Shown: positions 28,354 through 37,177 of the stretch, piece by piece
Layout: each line of letters opens with the position of its first letter
How positions within the stretch are numbered: the first letter of the stretch is position 1
Origin: Mycolicibacterium sp. S2-37
GTDB taxonomy: Bacteria > Actinomycetota > Actinomycetes > Mycobacteriales > Mycobacteriaceae
DNA: 64,000 nt
Direction of reading: 5' to 3'
Assembly (NCBI RefSeq): GCF_017352375.1
Contig: NZ_JAFEVR010000013.1
Coordinates: 186,001-250,000 of the forward strand
Position numbers and translations under genes: made by a program
Notes under the pieces: generated by a model
Database searches by the model: none
Told to the model about the DNA's origin: nothing
The model's input: the letters and a program-made list of their open reading frames with translations, nothing else

Positions 28354-29535
28354 TCAGGGTTTGACCCACGCCCGGTAGCCGGCCATCTGCTGCAGCGTCG
28401 GGGTGGCGGCCCTCGCCGCGTAGATCGCGTAGGTCTCCTCGTGCAGGAGCCCCAGGACTCGTGGATCGCCGAAACCCCGGTCGATGCGGTCACGGATGAA
28501 CGCGAGCTCGACGATCTGCGCGGCGAACGCGTGGACCGACTTGCCGGCGTGCCGTCCACCGATGCGGGTGGCCTCGGCGACCGCCTGCTTGCGACTCCGG
28601 ATGGATCCCAGCCAGGTCATCTCGTTGGGTGTGATCACCCCGGCGGCGGCCATCCCGGGCAGCTTGCTCGCGACCAGGCGTTGTTCACGGCGGCGACTGG
28701 TGACGGCCAGCACGATGGTCAGACCGAAGATCGGCACCATCCACAGCACGTACACCAGCAGGTATGCGCCTCCACCCAGCAGCGAGGACCCGTTCCACAG
28801 CGCATGCATCAGCACCGCGCCGAGATATCCGACGACCAGAAAGCCGATCTTGGTGGCGGCATCGCGACGCTGCATGGCGAAGTACACGCCGACGGCGAAC
28901 ATCGTGGTGAACAGCGAATGCCCGAACGGCGCCATCACCAGCCGCAGCGCGGCGGTCACCAGTGAGTCGCCCAGCGATTCCGCTCCCGAGATGTAGAGGA
29001 TGTCCTCCAGCCAGGCGAATCCGGCGCCGACCAGACCCGCGTAGACCAGGCAGTCGGTCAGCGAGTTCAGTTCGTTGCGCCGCCGGCCCGTCATCATCAG
29101 CAGCAGGAAGAGGCCCTTCGCCGCCTCCTCGATCAGCGGTGCCCCCAGCACCACCGAGGCGGGGCTGGTGTCGGCTCCTCCCGGGTCGACGACCGCCTCG
29201 AAGACCAGACCGAGGACGAACGCCAGCACGATCGCCACCGAGGCGCCCCACAGGAAAGCGAACACCAGCAGCCGGGGCGGTTCGGGCTCCCAGCGATCGA
29301 GCCAGATGTAGGCCAGCACCACGACGGCCATGGCGACGCTGGACAGCACGAACCCCACGGCCGTGCCGACCGGGTTGAGTGCGGTCAGCAGGATCACGAT
29401 GAGGCCGATGACCGACGCCAGCGCAATGAGCAGACCCAGCGGCGCCCCCACCCGGCGCAGCTTTCGGCTCAGCGGCGGACCGTGTAATGGCGAAGGGACC
29501 GGGGGCCGGTGATGAGGCGCGCCGAGGTAGGACAC
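28354..29535 (-). CDS. PrsW-family intramembrane metalloprotease
   Basis: 393 residues with about eight membrane helices in the first 290. All PrsW motifs are present: LIEEAAKGLFLL (about residue 135), ELNSLTDCLVYAGLVGAGFAWLEDILY, and FGHSLFTTMFAVGVYFA, then ALMHALWNGS. The Glu pair and His residues form the metal site. In Bacillus PrsW starts anti-sigma degradation; the mycobacterial target is unknown. The cytoplasmic tail of about 100 residues is extra. GTG start with TAGCCT six bases upstream (minus strand, 29542-29547), possibly leaderless. Convergent with polA. Confidence 0.88.
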   Translation of the reverse strand: MSYLGAPHHRPPVPSPLHGPPLSRKLRRVGAPLGLLIALASVIGLIVILLTALNPVGTAVGFVLSSVAMAVVVLAYIWLDRWEPEPPRLLVFAFLWGASVAIVLAFVLGLVFEAVVDPGGADTSPASVVLGAPLIEEAAKGLFLLLMMTGRRRNELNSLTDCLVYAGLVGAGFAWLEDILYISGAESLGDSLVTAALRLVMAPFGHSLFTTMFAVGVYFAMQRRDAATKIGFLVVGYLGAVLMHALWNGSSLLGGGAYLLVYVLWMVPIFGLTIVLAVTSRRREQRLVASKLPGMAAAGVITPNEMTWLGSIRSRKQAVAEATRIGGRHAGKSVHAFAAQIVELAFIRDRIDRGFGDPRVLGLLHEETYAIYAARAATPTLQQMAGYRAWVKP

Positions 29536-29579
29536 CTGAGCAGGCTACTGGCACCGATCGGTTTGGCCCCGGACCGGGT

Positions 29580-29633
29580 TTGTCCTGCGTAGCCCGAGTC
29601 GAGTAAGCTGATCACGTACCTGTGTGCGTGATC
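29580..29633 (+). promoter_or_regulatory. rpsA promoter and leader hairpin
   Basis: TTGTCC (29580-29585), 18 bases, TAAGCT (29604-29609) look like -35 and -10 boxes, giving a leader of about 90 bases. At the expected transcript start lies GATCACG-N10-CGTGATC (29610-29633), a 7-bp hairpin that could control S1 synthesis or mRNA stability. Confidence 0.5.
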
Positions 29634-29705
29634 GCGGCCACGGGTCGAGATCGACAAACCAACCAATTGTCCCTACGAACAAACCTGTCCGGAGCTACCC
29701 AACAT

Positions 29706-31154
29706 ATGCCAAGTCCCTCCGTCACCTCGCCGCAAGTAGCCGTCAACGACATCGGCTCGGCTGAGGACTTTCTCGCCGCCATCGACAAGACCATCAAGTA
29801 CTTCAACGATGGCGACATCGTCGAAGGGACCATCGTCAAGGTGGACCGTGACGAGGTCCTTCTCGACATCGGCTACAAGACCGAAGGGGTCATCCCTTCC
29901 CGCGAACTCTCCATCAAGCACGACGTCGACCCCAATGAGGTTGTGTCCGTCGGCGATGAGGTCGAAGCCCTGGTCCTCACGAAAGAGGACAAAGAAGGCC
30001 GGCTGATCCTGTCCAAGAAGCGCGCTCAGTACGAGCGCGCCTGGGGCACCATCGAAGAGCTCAAGGAAAAGGACGAGGCCGTCAAGGGCACCGTCATCGA
30101 GGTCGTCAAGGGCGGCCTGATCCTCGACATCGGCCTGCGCGGCTTCCTGCCCGCGTCGCTGGTCGAGATGCGTCGCGTCCGCGATCTGCAGCCGTACATC
30201 GGCAAGGAGATCGAGGCCAAGATCATCGAGCTCGACAAGAACCGCAACAACGTGGTGCTCTCGCGCCGTGCCTGGCTGGAGCAGACCCAGTCCGAGGTGC
30301 GCAGCGAATTCCTCAACCAGCTGCAGAAGGGCGCCATCCGCAAGGGTGTCGTCTCCTCGATCGTCAACTTCGGCGCATTCGTCGATCTCGGCGGCGTCGA
30401 CGGCCTGGTGCACGTCTCCGAGCTGTCGTGGAAGCACATCGACCATCCCTCCGAGGTGGTCACCGTGGGCGACGAGGTCACCGTCGAGGTGCTCGACGTC
30501 GATATGGATCGCGAGCGGGTTTCGCTGTCGCTCAAGGCGACTCAGGAAGATCCGTGGCGCCACTTCGCCCGCACCCACGCCATCGGCCAGATCGTGCCGG
30601 GCAAGGTCACCAAGCTGGTGCCGTTCGGCGCGTTCGTCCGGGTCGAAGAGGGCATCGAGGGTCTGGTCCACATCTCGGAGCTCTCCGAGCGCCACGTCGA
30701 GGTCCCGGATCAGGTGGTCCAGGTCGGCGACGACGCGATGGTCAAGGTCATCGACATCGACCTGGAGCGTCGCCGGATCTCGCTGAGCCTCAAGCAGGCC
30801 AACGAGGATTACACCGACGAGTTCGATCCGTCGAAGTACGGCATGGCCGACAGCTACGACGACGCGGGCAACTACATCTTCCCCGAGGGCTTCGACTCCG
30901 AGACCAACGAATGGCTCGAGGGGTTCGACAAGCAGCGTGAAGAGTGGGAGTCGCGCTACGCCGAGGCCGAGCGTCGCCACAAGATGCACACCGCGCAGAT
31001 GGAGAAGTTCGCCGCTGCCGAGGCCGAGGAGGCCGCGCGTCCGGTGTCGAACGGCTCGTCGTCGTCCTCGCGTTCGGAGGAGTCCTCCGGCGGGACGCTC
31101 GCCAGCGATGCGCAGCTTGCAGCGCTGCGTGAGAAGCTCGCGGGCAACGCGTAA
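29706..31154 (+). CDS. rpsA: 30S ribosomal protein S1
   Basis: 482 residues with four S1 RNA-binding domains at about 35-105, 120-190, 205-275 and 290-360 (for example IVNFGAFVDLGGVDGLVHVS and LVPFGAFVRVEEGIEGLVHIS), the actinobacterial number, versus six in E. coli. A variable Ser-rich linker precedes the conserved tail LASDAQLAALREKLAGNA. S1 unfolds and docks leadered mRNAs on the 30S subunit. ATG at 29706 with GGAG 12 bases upstream. The sequence is nearly identical to the M. tuberculosis protein as I recall it, differing mainly in the linker. Confidence 0.97.
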   Translation: MPSPSVTSPQVAVNDIGSAEDFLAAIDKTIKYFNDGDIVEGTIVKVDRDEVLLDIGYKTEGVIPSRELSIKHDVDPNEVVSVGDEVEALVLTKEDKEGRLILSKKRAQYERAWGTIEELKEKDEAVKGTVIEVVKGGLILDIGLRGFLPASLVEMRRVRDLQPYIGKEIEAKIIELDKNRNNVVLSRRAWLEQTQSEVRSEFLNQLQKGAIRKGVVSSIVNFGAFVDLGGVDGLVHVSELSWKHIDHPSEVVTVGDEVTVEVLDVDMDRERVSLSLKATQEDPWRHFARTHAIGQIVPGKVTKLVPFGAFVRVEEGIEGLVHISELSERHVEVPDQVVQVGDDAMVKVIDIDLERRRISLSLKQANEDYTDEFDPSKYGMADSYDDAGNYIFPEGFDSETNEWLEGFDKQREEWESRYAEAERRHKMHTAQMEKFAAAEAEEAARPVSNGSSSSSRSEESSGGTLASDAQLAALREKLAGNA

Positions 31155-31174
31155 CACCTTTCTGCACGACGGCG

Positions 31175-31204
31175 GACGCCCCGGCTCTTTCGAGCCGGGG
31201 CGTC
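31175..31204 (+). terminator. Terminator after rpsA
   Basis: Perfect 13-bp stem GACGCCCCGGCTC / GAGCCGGGGCGTC with TTTC loop, followed by CCCCTTTT. Very stable, with a weak T-run as usual in actinobacteria. Separates rpsA from coaE. Confidence 0.85.
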
Positions 31205-31247
31205 CCCCTTTTCGCGGTCGGTTCGGCGTCCCTGACAGACTGATGCC

Positions 31248-32411
31248 GTGCTGCGAATCGGTCTGTCCGGCGGAATCGGCGCCGGCAAGTCAACGGTGTC
31301 CTCGACATTCAGCGAACTCGGGGGCATCGTCGTCGACGGTGACGTCATTGCCCGCGAGGTCGTCGAACCCGGCACTGAGGGGCTCGAGAAGCTGGTCGAG
31401 GCGTTCGGCCAGGACATCCTGTCGCCCGACGGAACACTCAACCGGCCTGCGCTCGCGGCGATCGCCTTCAGTGACGACGAGAAGAGGGCCACCCTCAACG
31501 GAATCATCCATCCGCTCGTCGGCAAGCGGCGGGAGGAGCTGATCGCGGCGGCCGCCGGCGACGCTGTGATCATCGAGGACATCCCGCTGCTCGTCGAATC
31601 ACAAATGGCGCCGATGTTCCCGTTGGTGGTCATCGTGCATGCCGATGAGGACCTGCGGGTGTCGCGGCTCATCGAGTACCGCGGCTTCAGCGAGGACGAC
31701 GCGCGGGCACGCATCAAGGCGCAGGCGACCGAGGAGCAGCGCCGTGCCGTCGCCGATGTCTGGCTGGACAATTCGGGCGACGCGGACGAACTCGTCGCGA
31801 AGGCCCGGGATCTGTGGCATCAGCGGATCCTGCCGTTCGCGCACAACGTCCAGCGGCGTGAACGGGCCCGCGTGGCGCCGGACATCGTGGCCTACGACCC
31901 CAATTGGCCCGACCAGGCTCGACGCGCCGTCGCCCGATTGACCACCGCCTGCGGCCACCACGCCCGGCGGGTCGACCACGTCGGTTCGACGGCCGTCGTG
32001 GGAATGGACGCCAAAGACGTCATCGACATCCAGGTGACCGTCGAATCCCTCGCTGCGGCAGACGGCCTCGCCGATGCGCTGCTGGCGGCCGGCTATCCCA
32101 CGGTCAGGGAAATCACCGAAGACAACCCGCACACCGACGACAAGGCCAGATGGCAGAAGAGGTTCCACGCCTCAGCTGACCCCTGCCGACCTACCAACGT
32201 GCACCTCCGCGTCGACGGTTGGCCCAATCAGCAGTTCGCCCTGCTGTTTCCGGCCTGGTTGGCCGCGAACCCGGACGTCCGCCAGGAGTACCTCGGCATC
32301 AAACGCGACGCACTGAACGCACCCGACTATGCCGACGCCAAAGAGCCGTGGTTCCGGAACGCCTATCCGCGCGCGCGGCAGTGGGCCGACGAGAACGGTT
32401 GGCAGGCCTAG
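31248..32411 (+). CDS. coaE: Dephospho-CoA kinase with C-terminal GrpB/UPF0157 domain
   Basis: 387 residues. The first 200 are dephospho-CoA kinase, the last step of CoA synthesis: P-loop GLSGGIGAGKST, DGDVIAREVVEPG lid region, and ADVWLDNSGD near the end of the domain. Residues 205-385 form a GrpB/UPF0157 nucleotidyltransferase-like domain (VAYDPNWPDQARRAV, RVDHVGSTAVVGMDAKDVIDIQV). This fusion is characteristic of mycobacteria and relatives; the second domain's role is unclear. GTG start after the rpsA terminator; no good ribosome site, possibly leaderless. Confidence 0.95.
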   Translation: MLRIGLSGGIGAGKSTVSSTFSELGGIVVDGDVIAREVVEPGTEGLEKLVEAFGQDILSPDGTLNRPALAAIAFSDDEKRATLNGIIHPLVGKRREELIAAAAGDAVIIEDIPLLVESQMAPMFPLVVIVHADEDLRVSRLIEYRGFSEDDARARIKAQATEEQRRAVADVWLDNSGDADELVAKARDLWHQRILPFAHNVQRRERARVAPDIVAYDPNWPDQARRAVARLTTACGHHARRVDHVGSTAVVGMDAKDVIDIQVTVESLAAADGLADALLAAGYPTVREITEDNPHTDDKARWQKRFHASADPCRPTNVHLRVDGWPNQQFALLFPAWLAANPDVRQEYLGIKRDALNAPDYADAKEPWFRNAYPRARQWADENGWQA

Positions 32412-32420
32412 CGATCTGCG

Positions 32421-32966
32421 TCAGGTCGCGGGAGGTGGTGGCGCTGCCGGACTTGACGGTGCCGGAGGAGGCGGCGCTGCGGGGTCGAGCGGCGCGGGCG
32501 GCGCCGACACCGGCGCCTCACACGTGAGCGCGGCGTAATCGGGGTCCTGCGGCAGGAACCGCGGCGCCACGAAGTCATCAGCTTGGGCGACGAGCTGGTC
32601 GTCGACGAGGATCTCGCAGTGCAGATTCGCCGAATACGGCCATTGCACGGACACCTTCATCGAAGCCACACCCGTCTCCGGGAGGACGGTGTTCACCTCG
32701 AACACCCGGCCCGGCACCATCGTCGGGTTCGCCGTCAGCGTCTGATCGTTCTCTGCGCTGTAGACGATCGTCGCTCCGCGCGAGACACCATCGATGCGGG
32801 CGCGGTAGACCACGTTGTGCAGCACCTCGGACGGCGGCGGCGCGTCAACCGAGGGCTGCGGCTGGAGTTCCGGATCGGCGGAGGCGGACGCAGTGGTGAA
32901 CTGCGAGGCGCTGACCAGAGCAATGACGACGGCGCCCGTGGTACATCCGCGTTTCACAACGCTCAT
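32421..32966 (-). CDS. Secreted protein with MmpS-like domain and Pro-rich tail
   Basis: About 181 residues. Signal peptide MSVVKRGCTTGAVVIALVSA...ASASA, then a beta-rich domain: VVYRARIDGVSRGATIVYSA, VNTVLPETGVASMKVSVQWP, HCEILVDDQLVAQ. It resembles the soluble part of mycobacterial MmpS transport accessory proteins (valine-tyrosine start, single conserved Cys region), but without an MmpL neighbour. The tail is Pro/Ala-rich (PPAPLDPAAPPPPAPSSPAA). ATG at 32966 is preferred over the start at 32993, which would overlap the DUF402 gene. MmpS similarity is my reading and untested. Confidence 0.7.
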   Translation of the reverse strand: MSVVKRGCTTGAVVIALVSASQFTTASASADPELQPQPSVDAPPPSEVLHNVVYRARIDGVSRGATIVYSAENDQTLTANPTMVPGRVFEVNTVLPETGVASMKVSVQWPYSANLHCEILVDDQLVAQADDFVAPRFLPQDPDYAALTCEAPVSAPPAPLDPAAPPPPAPSSPAAPPPPAT

Positions 32967-32977
32967 GATCACCGACC

Positions 32978-33523
32978 TTACAACGGCCGCCACGTCAGCG
33001 TCATTCCCTCGTCAGCCAGCCAGCGGTGCAGGTCGTAGCCGTGCGCGGCGAGTCCGTCGACTGCGCGCATCGCCGTGTGCACGGCCTGTTCACCCTCCTC
33101 CGGAGTCAGCAGATTGTGCCGCACCGCCGTCAGCAGTTCGTCGACGTCGCAGAGGTCGACGCCCCGGCCGGAACGCACGACCAGGTCGAGATAGTGGTCT
33201 TCGGATTTCCAGACGTGCGCTCCGGAGATGAATCGTCCGACGTCGAGATAGAAGTCCTGGTCACGCTCATGGCCAGGGTTGAAATGGAAGACGGTGGCGC
33301 GCACGCCCAGCGTCGGTAGCAGCCAGGATTCGAGGTAATGGAACTGTGCGCGGCCCGGCGTGGGTCGTGCCAGATAGAGGCCCCACGGATGCACGGCGTA
33401 GACGTCGACGGCCCGCACGATGCCCTTCGGGTCGGTGTTCGTGCGCGCCTGCAGGTCGAAAGTCTCGTGCTTGGGCGGGTGGATGAGGTCAGCATAGGAG
33501 TCCGGGAGCAGTGCAGGGAACAC
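32978..33523 (-). CDS. DUF402 family protein (Rv1632c-type)
   Basis: About 181 residues, conserved from IHPPKHETFDLQARTNTDPK on. DUF402 proteins are compact beta-barrels, some of which are nucleoside phosphatases; YLDLVVRSGRGVDLCDVDEL carries the acidic metal-site pattern of that fold. Start unclear: GTG at 33523 is given, while an ATG at 33571 would overlap the uvrB start codon and promoter on the other strand. TATGCT at 33491-33496 (minus strand) lies just before the homologous start, where the codon is ATC. Confidence 0.75.
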   Translation of the reverse strand: MFPALLPDSYADLIHPPKHETFDLQARTNTDPKGIVRAVDVYAVHPWGLYLARPTPGRAQFHYLESWLLPTLGVRATVFHFNPGHERDQDFYLDVGRFISGAHVWKSEDHYLDLVVRSGRGVDLCDVDELLTAVRHNLLTPEEGEQAVHTAMRAVDGLAAHGYDLHRWLADEGMTLTWRPL

Positions 33524-33540
33524 CGCCGGGAACAAGTTCG

Positions 33541-33562
33541 TGTCGGTGGCTGGTTCTAACCT
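33541..33562 (+). promoter_or_regulatory. RecA-independent DNA-damage promoter of uvrB
   Basis: TGTCGGTG (33541-33548), exactly eight bases, then TAACCT (33557-33562), with the ATG seven bases on. This fits the mycobacterial RecA-NDp/PafBC consensus tTGTCRgtg-N8-TAnnnT and a leaderless uvrB mRNA. Confidence 0.85.
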
Positions 33563-33569
33563 GGTAACC

Positions 33570-35729
33570 ATGGCTTTCGCTACCGAACATCCAGTGCTCG
33601 CGCACTCGGAGTACCGCCCCGTCGAGGCGATGGTGCGTACGGGCAACCGGTTCGAGGTGGTCAGCCCGTATTCACCCGCGGGCGATCAGCCCGCCGCCAT
33701 CGACGAGCTGGAACGGCGCGTCACGGCCGGTGAGCGCGACATCGTCCTGTTGGGCGCCACCGGCACCGGCAAGTCGGCGACCACGGCCTGGCTCATCGAG
33801 CGGCTCCAACGTCCGACGCTGCTGATGGCCCCGAACAAGACGCTGGCCGCCCAGCTCGCCAACGAGCTGAGGGAGATGCTGCCGAACAACGCCGTCGAGT
33901 ACTTCGTCTCGTACTACGACTACTACCAACCCGAGGCGTATATCGCACAGACCGATACCTACATCGAGAAGGACAGCTCGATCAACGACGACGTTGAGCG
34001 ACTACGCCACTCGGCGACCTCGAGCTTGCTGTCACGCCGTGACGTGGTCGTGGTGGCGTCGGTGTCGTGCATCTACGGTCTCGGTACCCCGCAGTCCTAC
34101 CTGGACCGGTCGGTGGAACTGAAGGTCGGCGAGGAGGTCCCGCGCGACGCGCTGCTGCGTCTGCTGGTCGACGTGCAGTACGCCCGCAACGACATGTCCT
34201 TCACCCGCGGAACATTCCGGGTGCGCGGCGACACCGTCGAGATCATCCCGTCCTACGAGGAGCTCGCGGTGCGCATCGAGTACTTCGGGGACGAGATCGA
34301 AGCGCTGTACTACATGCACCCGCTGACCGGTGACGTCGTTCGCCAGGTCGATTCGTTGCGCGTATTTCCCGCGACCCATTACGTCGCCGGGCCCGAACGG
34401 ATGGCCCAGGCCATCTCCAGCATCGAGAAGGAACTCGAGGAACGGCTGGCCGAACTCGAGGGCCAGGGCAAGCTCCTCGAGGCGCAGCGGCTGCGCATGC
34501 GCACCAACTACGACGTCGAGATGATGCGCCAGGTCGGGTTCTGCTCGGGTATCGAGAACTACTCGCGACACATCGACGGCCGTGGCCCCGGCACCGCGCC
34601 CGCCACACTGATCGACTACTTCCCCGAGGACTTCCTGCTCGTCATCGACGAATCGCACGTCACCGTGCCGCAGATCGGCGGCATGTACGAAGGCGACATG
34701 TCGCGCAAGCGCAACCTGGTCGACTTCGGTTTCCGGCTGCCCTCTGCGGTCGACAACCGGCCCCTGACCTGGGAGGAGTTCGCCGACCGGATCGGGCAGA
34801 CGGTGTATCTGTCGGCCACGCCCGGTCCGTACGAGCTCAGTCAGACCGGCGGCGAGTTCGTCGAGCAGGTGATTCGTCCGACCGGACTGGTCGACCCGAA
34901 GGTGGTCGTGAAACCCACCAAGGGCCAGATCGACGATCTGATCGGCGAGATCCGCGCCCGCACCGAACGCGACGAACGCGTGCTGGTGACGACGCTGACC
35001 AAGAAGATGGCCGAGGATCTCACCGACTATCTCCTCGAACTCGGTATCCGGGTGCGGTACCTGCACTCGGAGGTCGACACGCTGCGTCGTGTCGAGCTGC
35101 TTCGTCAGCTGCGGCTGGGGGAGTACGACGTGCTGGTCGGCATCAACCTGCTCCGTGAGGGCCTCGACCTACCCGAGGTGTCGCTGGTGTCGATCCTCGA
35201 CGCCGACAAGGAAGGGTTCCTGCGGTCCACCCGCAGCCTGATCCAGACCATCGGCCGCGCGGCGCGCAACGTGTCCGGTGAGGTGCACATGTACGCCGAC
35301 AAGATCACCGACTCGATGCGCGAGGCCATCGACGAGACCGATCGTCGCCGGGCCAAGCAGATCGCCTACAACAAGGCTCATGGCATCGATCCGAAGCCGT
35401 TGCGCAAGAAGATTGCCGACATCCTCGACCAGGTGTATCGCGAGGCTGACGACAGCGAGACCGTCGAGGTCGGCGGCTCGGGCCGTAACGCGTCCCGCGG
35501 TCGGCGCGCGCCGGGGGAGGCGGGCCGCGCGGTCAGCGCCGGGATCGTGGAGGGCCGCGACACCTCGAATATGCCGCGCGCCGAGTTGGCCGATCTGATC
35601 AGAGACCTGACCGAGCAGATGATGACGGCTGCGCGAGATCTGCAGTTCGAGTTGGCCGCTCGCATCCGCGACGAGATCCAGGACCTGAAGAAGGAACTGC
35701 GGGGTATGGACGCCGCAGGCCTCAAGTGA
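33570..35729 (+). CDS. uvrB: Excinuclease ABC subunit B
   Basis: 719 residues. Walker A GATGTGKSA, beta-hairpin FVSYYDYYQPEAYI that clamps damaged DNA, helicase motif VIDESH, motif VI QTIGRAARN, and the C-terminal UVR coiled coil (LADLIRDLTEQMMTAARDLQ) that recruits UvrC. It receives damage from UvrA and forms the pre-incision complex. ATG at 33570 sits seven bases after a TAACCT -10 in a damage-type promoter. About 20 residues longer at the N-terminus than the M. tuberculosis protein as I recall it (MAFATEHPVLAHSEYRPVEA). Confidence 0.97.
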   Translation: MAFATEHPVLAHSEYRPVEAMVRTGNRFEVVSPYSPAGDQPAAIDELERRVTAGERDIVLLGATGTGKSATTAWLIERLQRPTLLMAPNKTLAAQLANELREMLPNNAVEYFVSYYDYYQPEAYIAQTDTYIEKDSSINDDVERLRHSATSSLLSRRDVVVVASVSCIYGLGTPQSYLDRSVELKVGEEVPRDALLRLLVDVQYARNDMSFTRGTFRVRGDTVEIIPSYEELAVRIEYFGDEIEALYYMHPLTGDVVRQVDSLRVFPATHYVAGPERMAQAISSIEKELEERLAELEGQGKLLEAQRLRMRTNYDVEMMRQVGFCSGIENYSRHIDGRGPGTAPATLIDYFPEDFLLVIDESHVTVPQIGGMYEGDMSRKRNLVDFGFRLPSAVDNRPLTWEEFADRIGQTVYLSATPGPYELSQTGGEFVEQVIRPTGLVDPKVVVKPTKGQIDDLIGEIRARTERDERVLVTTLTKKMAEDLTDYLLELGIRVRYLHSEVDTLRRVELLRQLRLGEYDVLVGINLLREGLDLPEVSLVSILDADKEGFLRSTRSLIQTIGRAARNVSGEVHMYADKITDSMREAIDETDRRRAKQIAYNKAHGIDPKPLRKKIADILDQVYREADDSETVEVGGSGRNASRGRRAPGEAGRAVSAGIVEGRDTSNMPRAELADLIRDLTEQMMTAARDLQFELAARIRDEIQDLKKELRGMDAAGLK

Positions 35730-35773
35730 CGGGTGTTGACCTCAACGGCGGTTGAGCTCCTAGCGTGGCCGGC

Positions 35774-37177
35774 GTGACGGAAACAACGGCGGTGTCCGGC
35801 GGCACCTGGCGGGACCTGCTCGGCCCTCGGCACCTCGGAGCGTCGACGGTGCTCGCCGGTGGTGTTGCGCTGTACGCCACCAACGAATTTCTCACCATCA
35901 GTCTGATGCCGAGTGCAATCGCCGAGATCGGCGGCGAGCGGTTCTACGCGTGGGTGACCACGGTGTATCTGGTCGCGTCGGTGATCGCCGCGACGACGGT
36001 GCATCCGGTGCTGATGCGGCTGGGCCCCCGGCTGGCGTACCTGTCGGGGTTGGGTGTGTTCGGACTGGGCAGCCTCGGCTGTGCGCTCGCGCCGAGTATG
36101 GAGTTGCTGCTCGTCGGGCGCACGGTGCAGGGCGCGGCCGGCGGGCTGTTGGCGGGTCTGGGGTATGCCGTGATCAACACCGCGCTGCCGCGTCAGCTGT
36201 GGACGCGCGCATCGGCGTTGGTGTCGGCGATGTGGGGCGTCGGCACGCTGGTGGGCCCGGCGGCGGGCGGGCTCTTCGCTCAATTCGGGCACTGGCGATG
36301 GGCTTTCGGCGTGCTCACTATCCTCACCGCCGCGATGGCGATGTTGGTTCCGATCGCGCTTCCCGCGCGCGATTCGTCCGACGCTAGACCGGCGCGCCTG
36401 CGAATCCCCCTGGCATCGCTGCTGTTGCTGGGCGGGGCAGCTCTGGTGGTCAGCACCGCGGGCGTTCCGAGTGACGCCCGGATCACGGTGGGCCTCCTGC
36501 TGCTCGCCATCGCGATCGTCGTCGTCTTCGTGATCGTCGATCGCCGCGCCTCCGTTGCGGTGTTGCCGCCGACGACGTTCGGACCCGGCCCCTTGAAGTG
36601 GATCTACATCACGCTGGGCCTGCTGATGGCCGCGACCATGGTGGACATGTACGTGCCGCTGTTCGGGCAGCGGCTGGCCGGGCTGGCCCCGGTGGTGGCG
36701 GGATTCTTCGGGGCCGTGCTGTCGGTGGGCTGGACCGCGGGGGAGATCACCAGTGCGTCGGTGCGACGCAAGCGGGTCGTCGTGCGGACGGTCGCTGTCG
36801 CGCCGCTCGTGATGGCGGTCGGGCTCGCCGCCGGTCTGCTGGCGGTGCGCGCCGAGATGTCGCTGCCTTGGGTGGTGCTGTGGGCGGCCGGGCTGGTGCT
36901 GACAGGTGCAGGCATCGGTATGGCCTGGCCGCATCTGTCAGCGTGGGCAATGAGCCGGGTGAACGATCCCGGCGAAGGGCCGGCCGCGGCGGCGGCCATC
37001 AGCACCGTTCAACTGATCTGTGGTGCTTTCGGTGCCGGCCTGGCGGGCATCGTTGTCAACATGTCGAGCGGCGGAGATGTGCACGCCGCGCGTCTGCTGT
37101 TCGGAGTCTTCGCGGTTCTCGCTGCGGTCGGCGTCATCGCGTCCGCCCGAGCCACGGGCGGGGCGGACGAGACCTAG
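35774..37177 (+). CDS. MFS transporter (Rv1634-type)
   Basis: 467 residues, 12 to 14 predicted helices. N-terminal GGVALYATNEFLTISLMPSA and motif-A-like HPVLMRLGPRLAYLSG, then GRTVQGAAGGLLAGLGYAV, typical of the drug/H+ antiporter group. Rv1634 has been linked to fluoroquinolone efflux. GTG at 35774 lies seven bases after TAGCGT (35761-35766), a leaderless layout; the GTG at 35765 is inside that box. Overlaps the convergent mgtC by four bases. Confidence 0.9.
   Translation: MTETTAVSGGTWRDLLGPRHLGASTVLAGGVALYATNEFLTISLMPSAIAEIGGERFYAWVTTVYLVASVIAATTVHPVLMRLGPRLAYLSGLGVFGLGSLGCALAPSMELLLVGRTVQGAAGGLLAGLGYAVINTALPRQLWTRASALVSAMWGVGTLVGPAAGGLFAQFGHWRWAFGVLTILTAAMAMLVPIALPARDSSDARPARLRIPLASLLLLGGAALVVSTAGVPSDARITVGLLLLAIAIVVVFVIVDRRASVAVLPPTTFGPGPLKWIYITLGLLMAATMVDMYVPLFGQRLAGLAPVVAGFFGAVLSVGWTAGEITSASVRRKRVVVRTVAVAPLVMAVGLAAGLLAVRAEMSLPWVVLWAAGLVLTGAGIGMAWPHLSAWAMSRVNDPGEGPAAAAAISTVQLICGAFGAGLAGIVVNMSSGGDVHAARLLFGVFAVLAAVGVIASARATGGADET

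Noticed and set aside
33541..33570. LexA/SOS box at uvrB
   Set aside because: No TCGAAC-N4-GTTCGA-like palindrome; the RecA-independent promoter explains the site.
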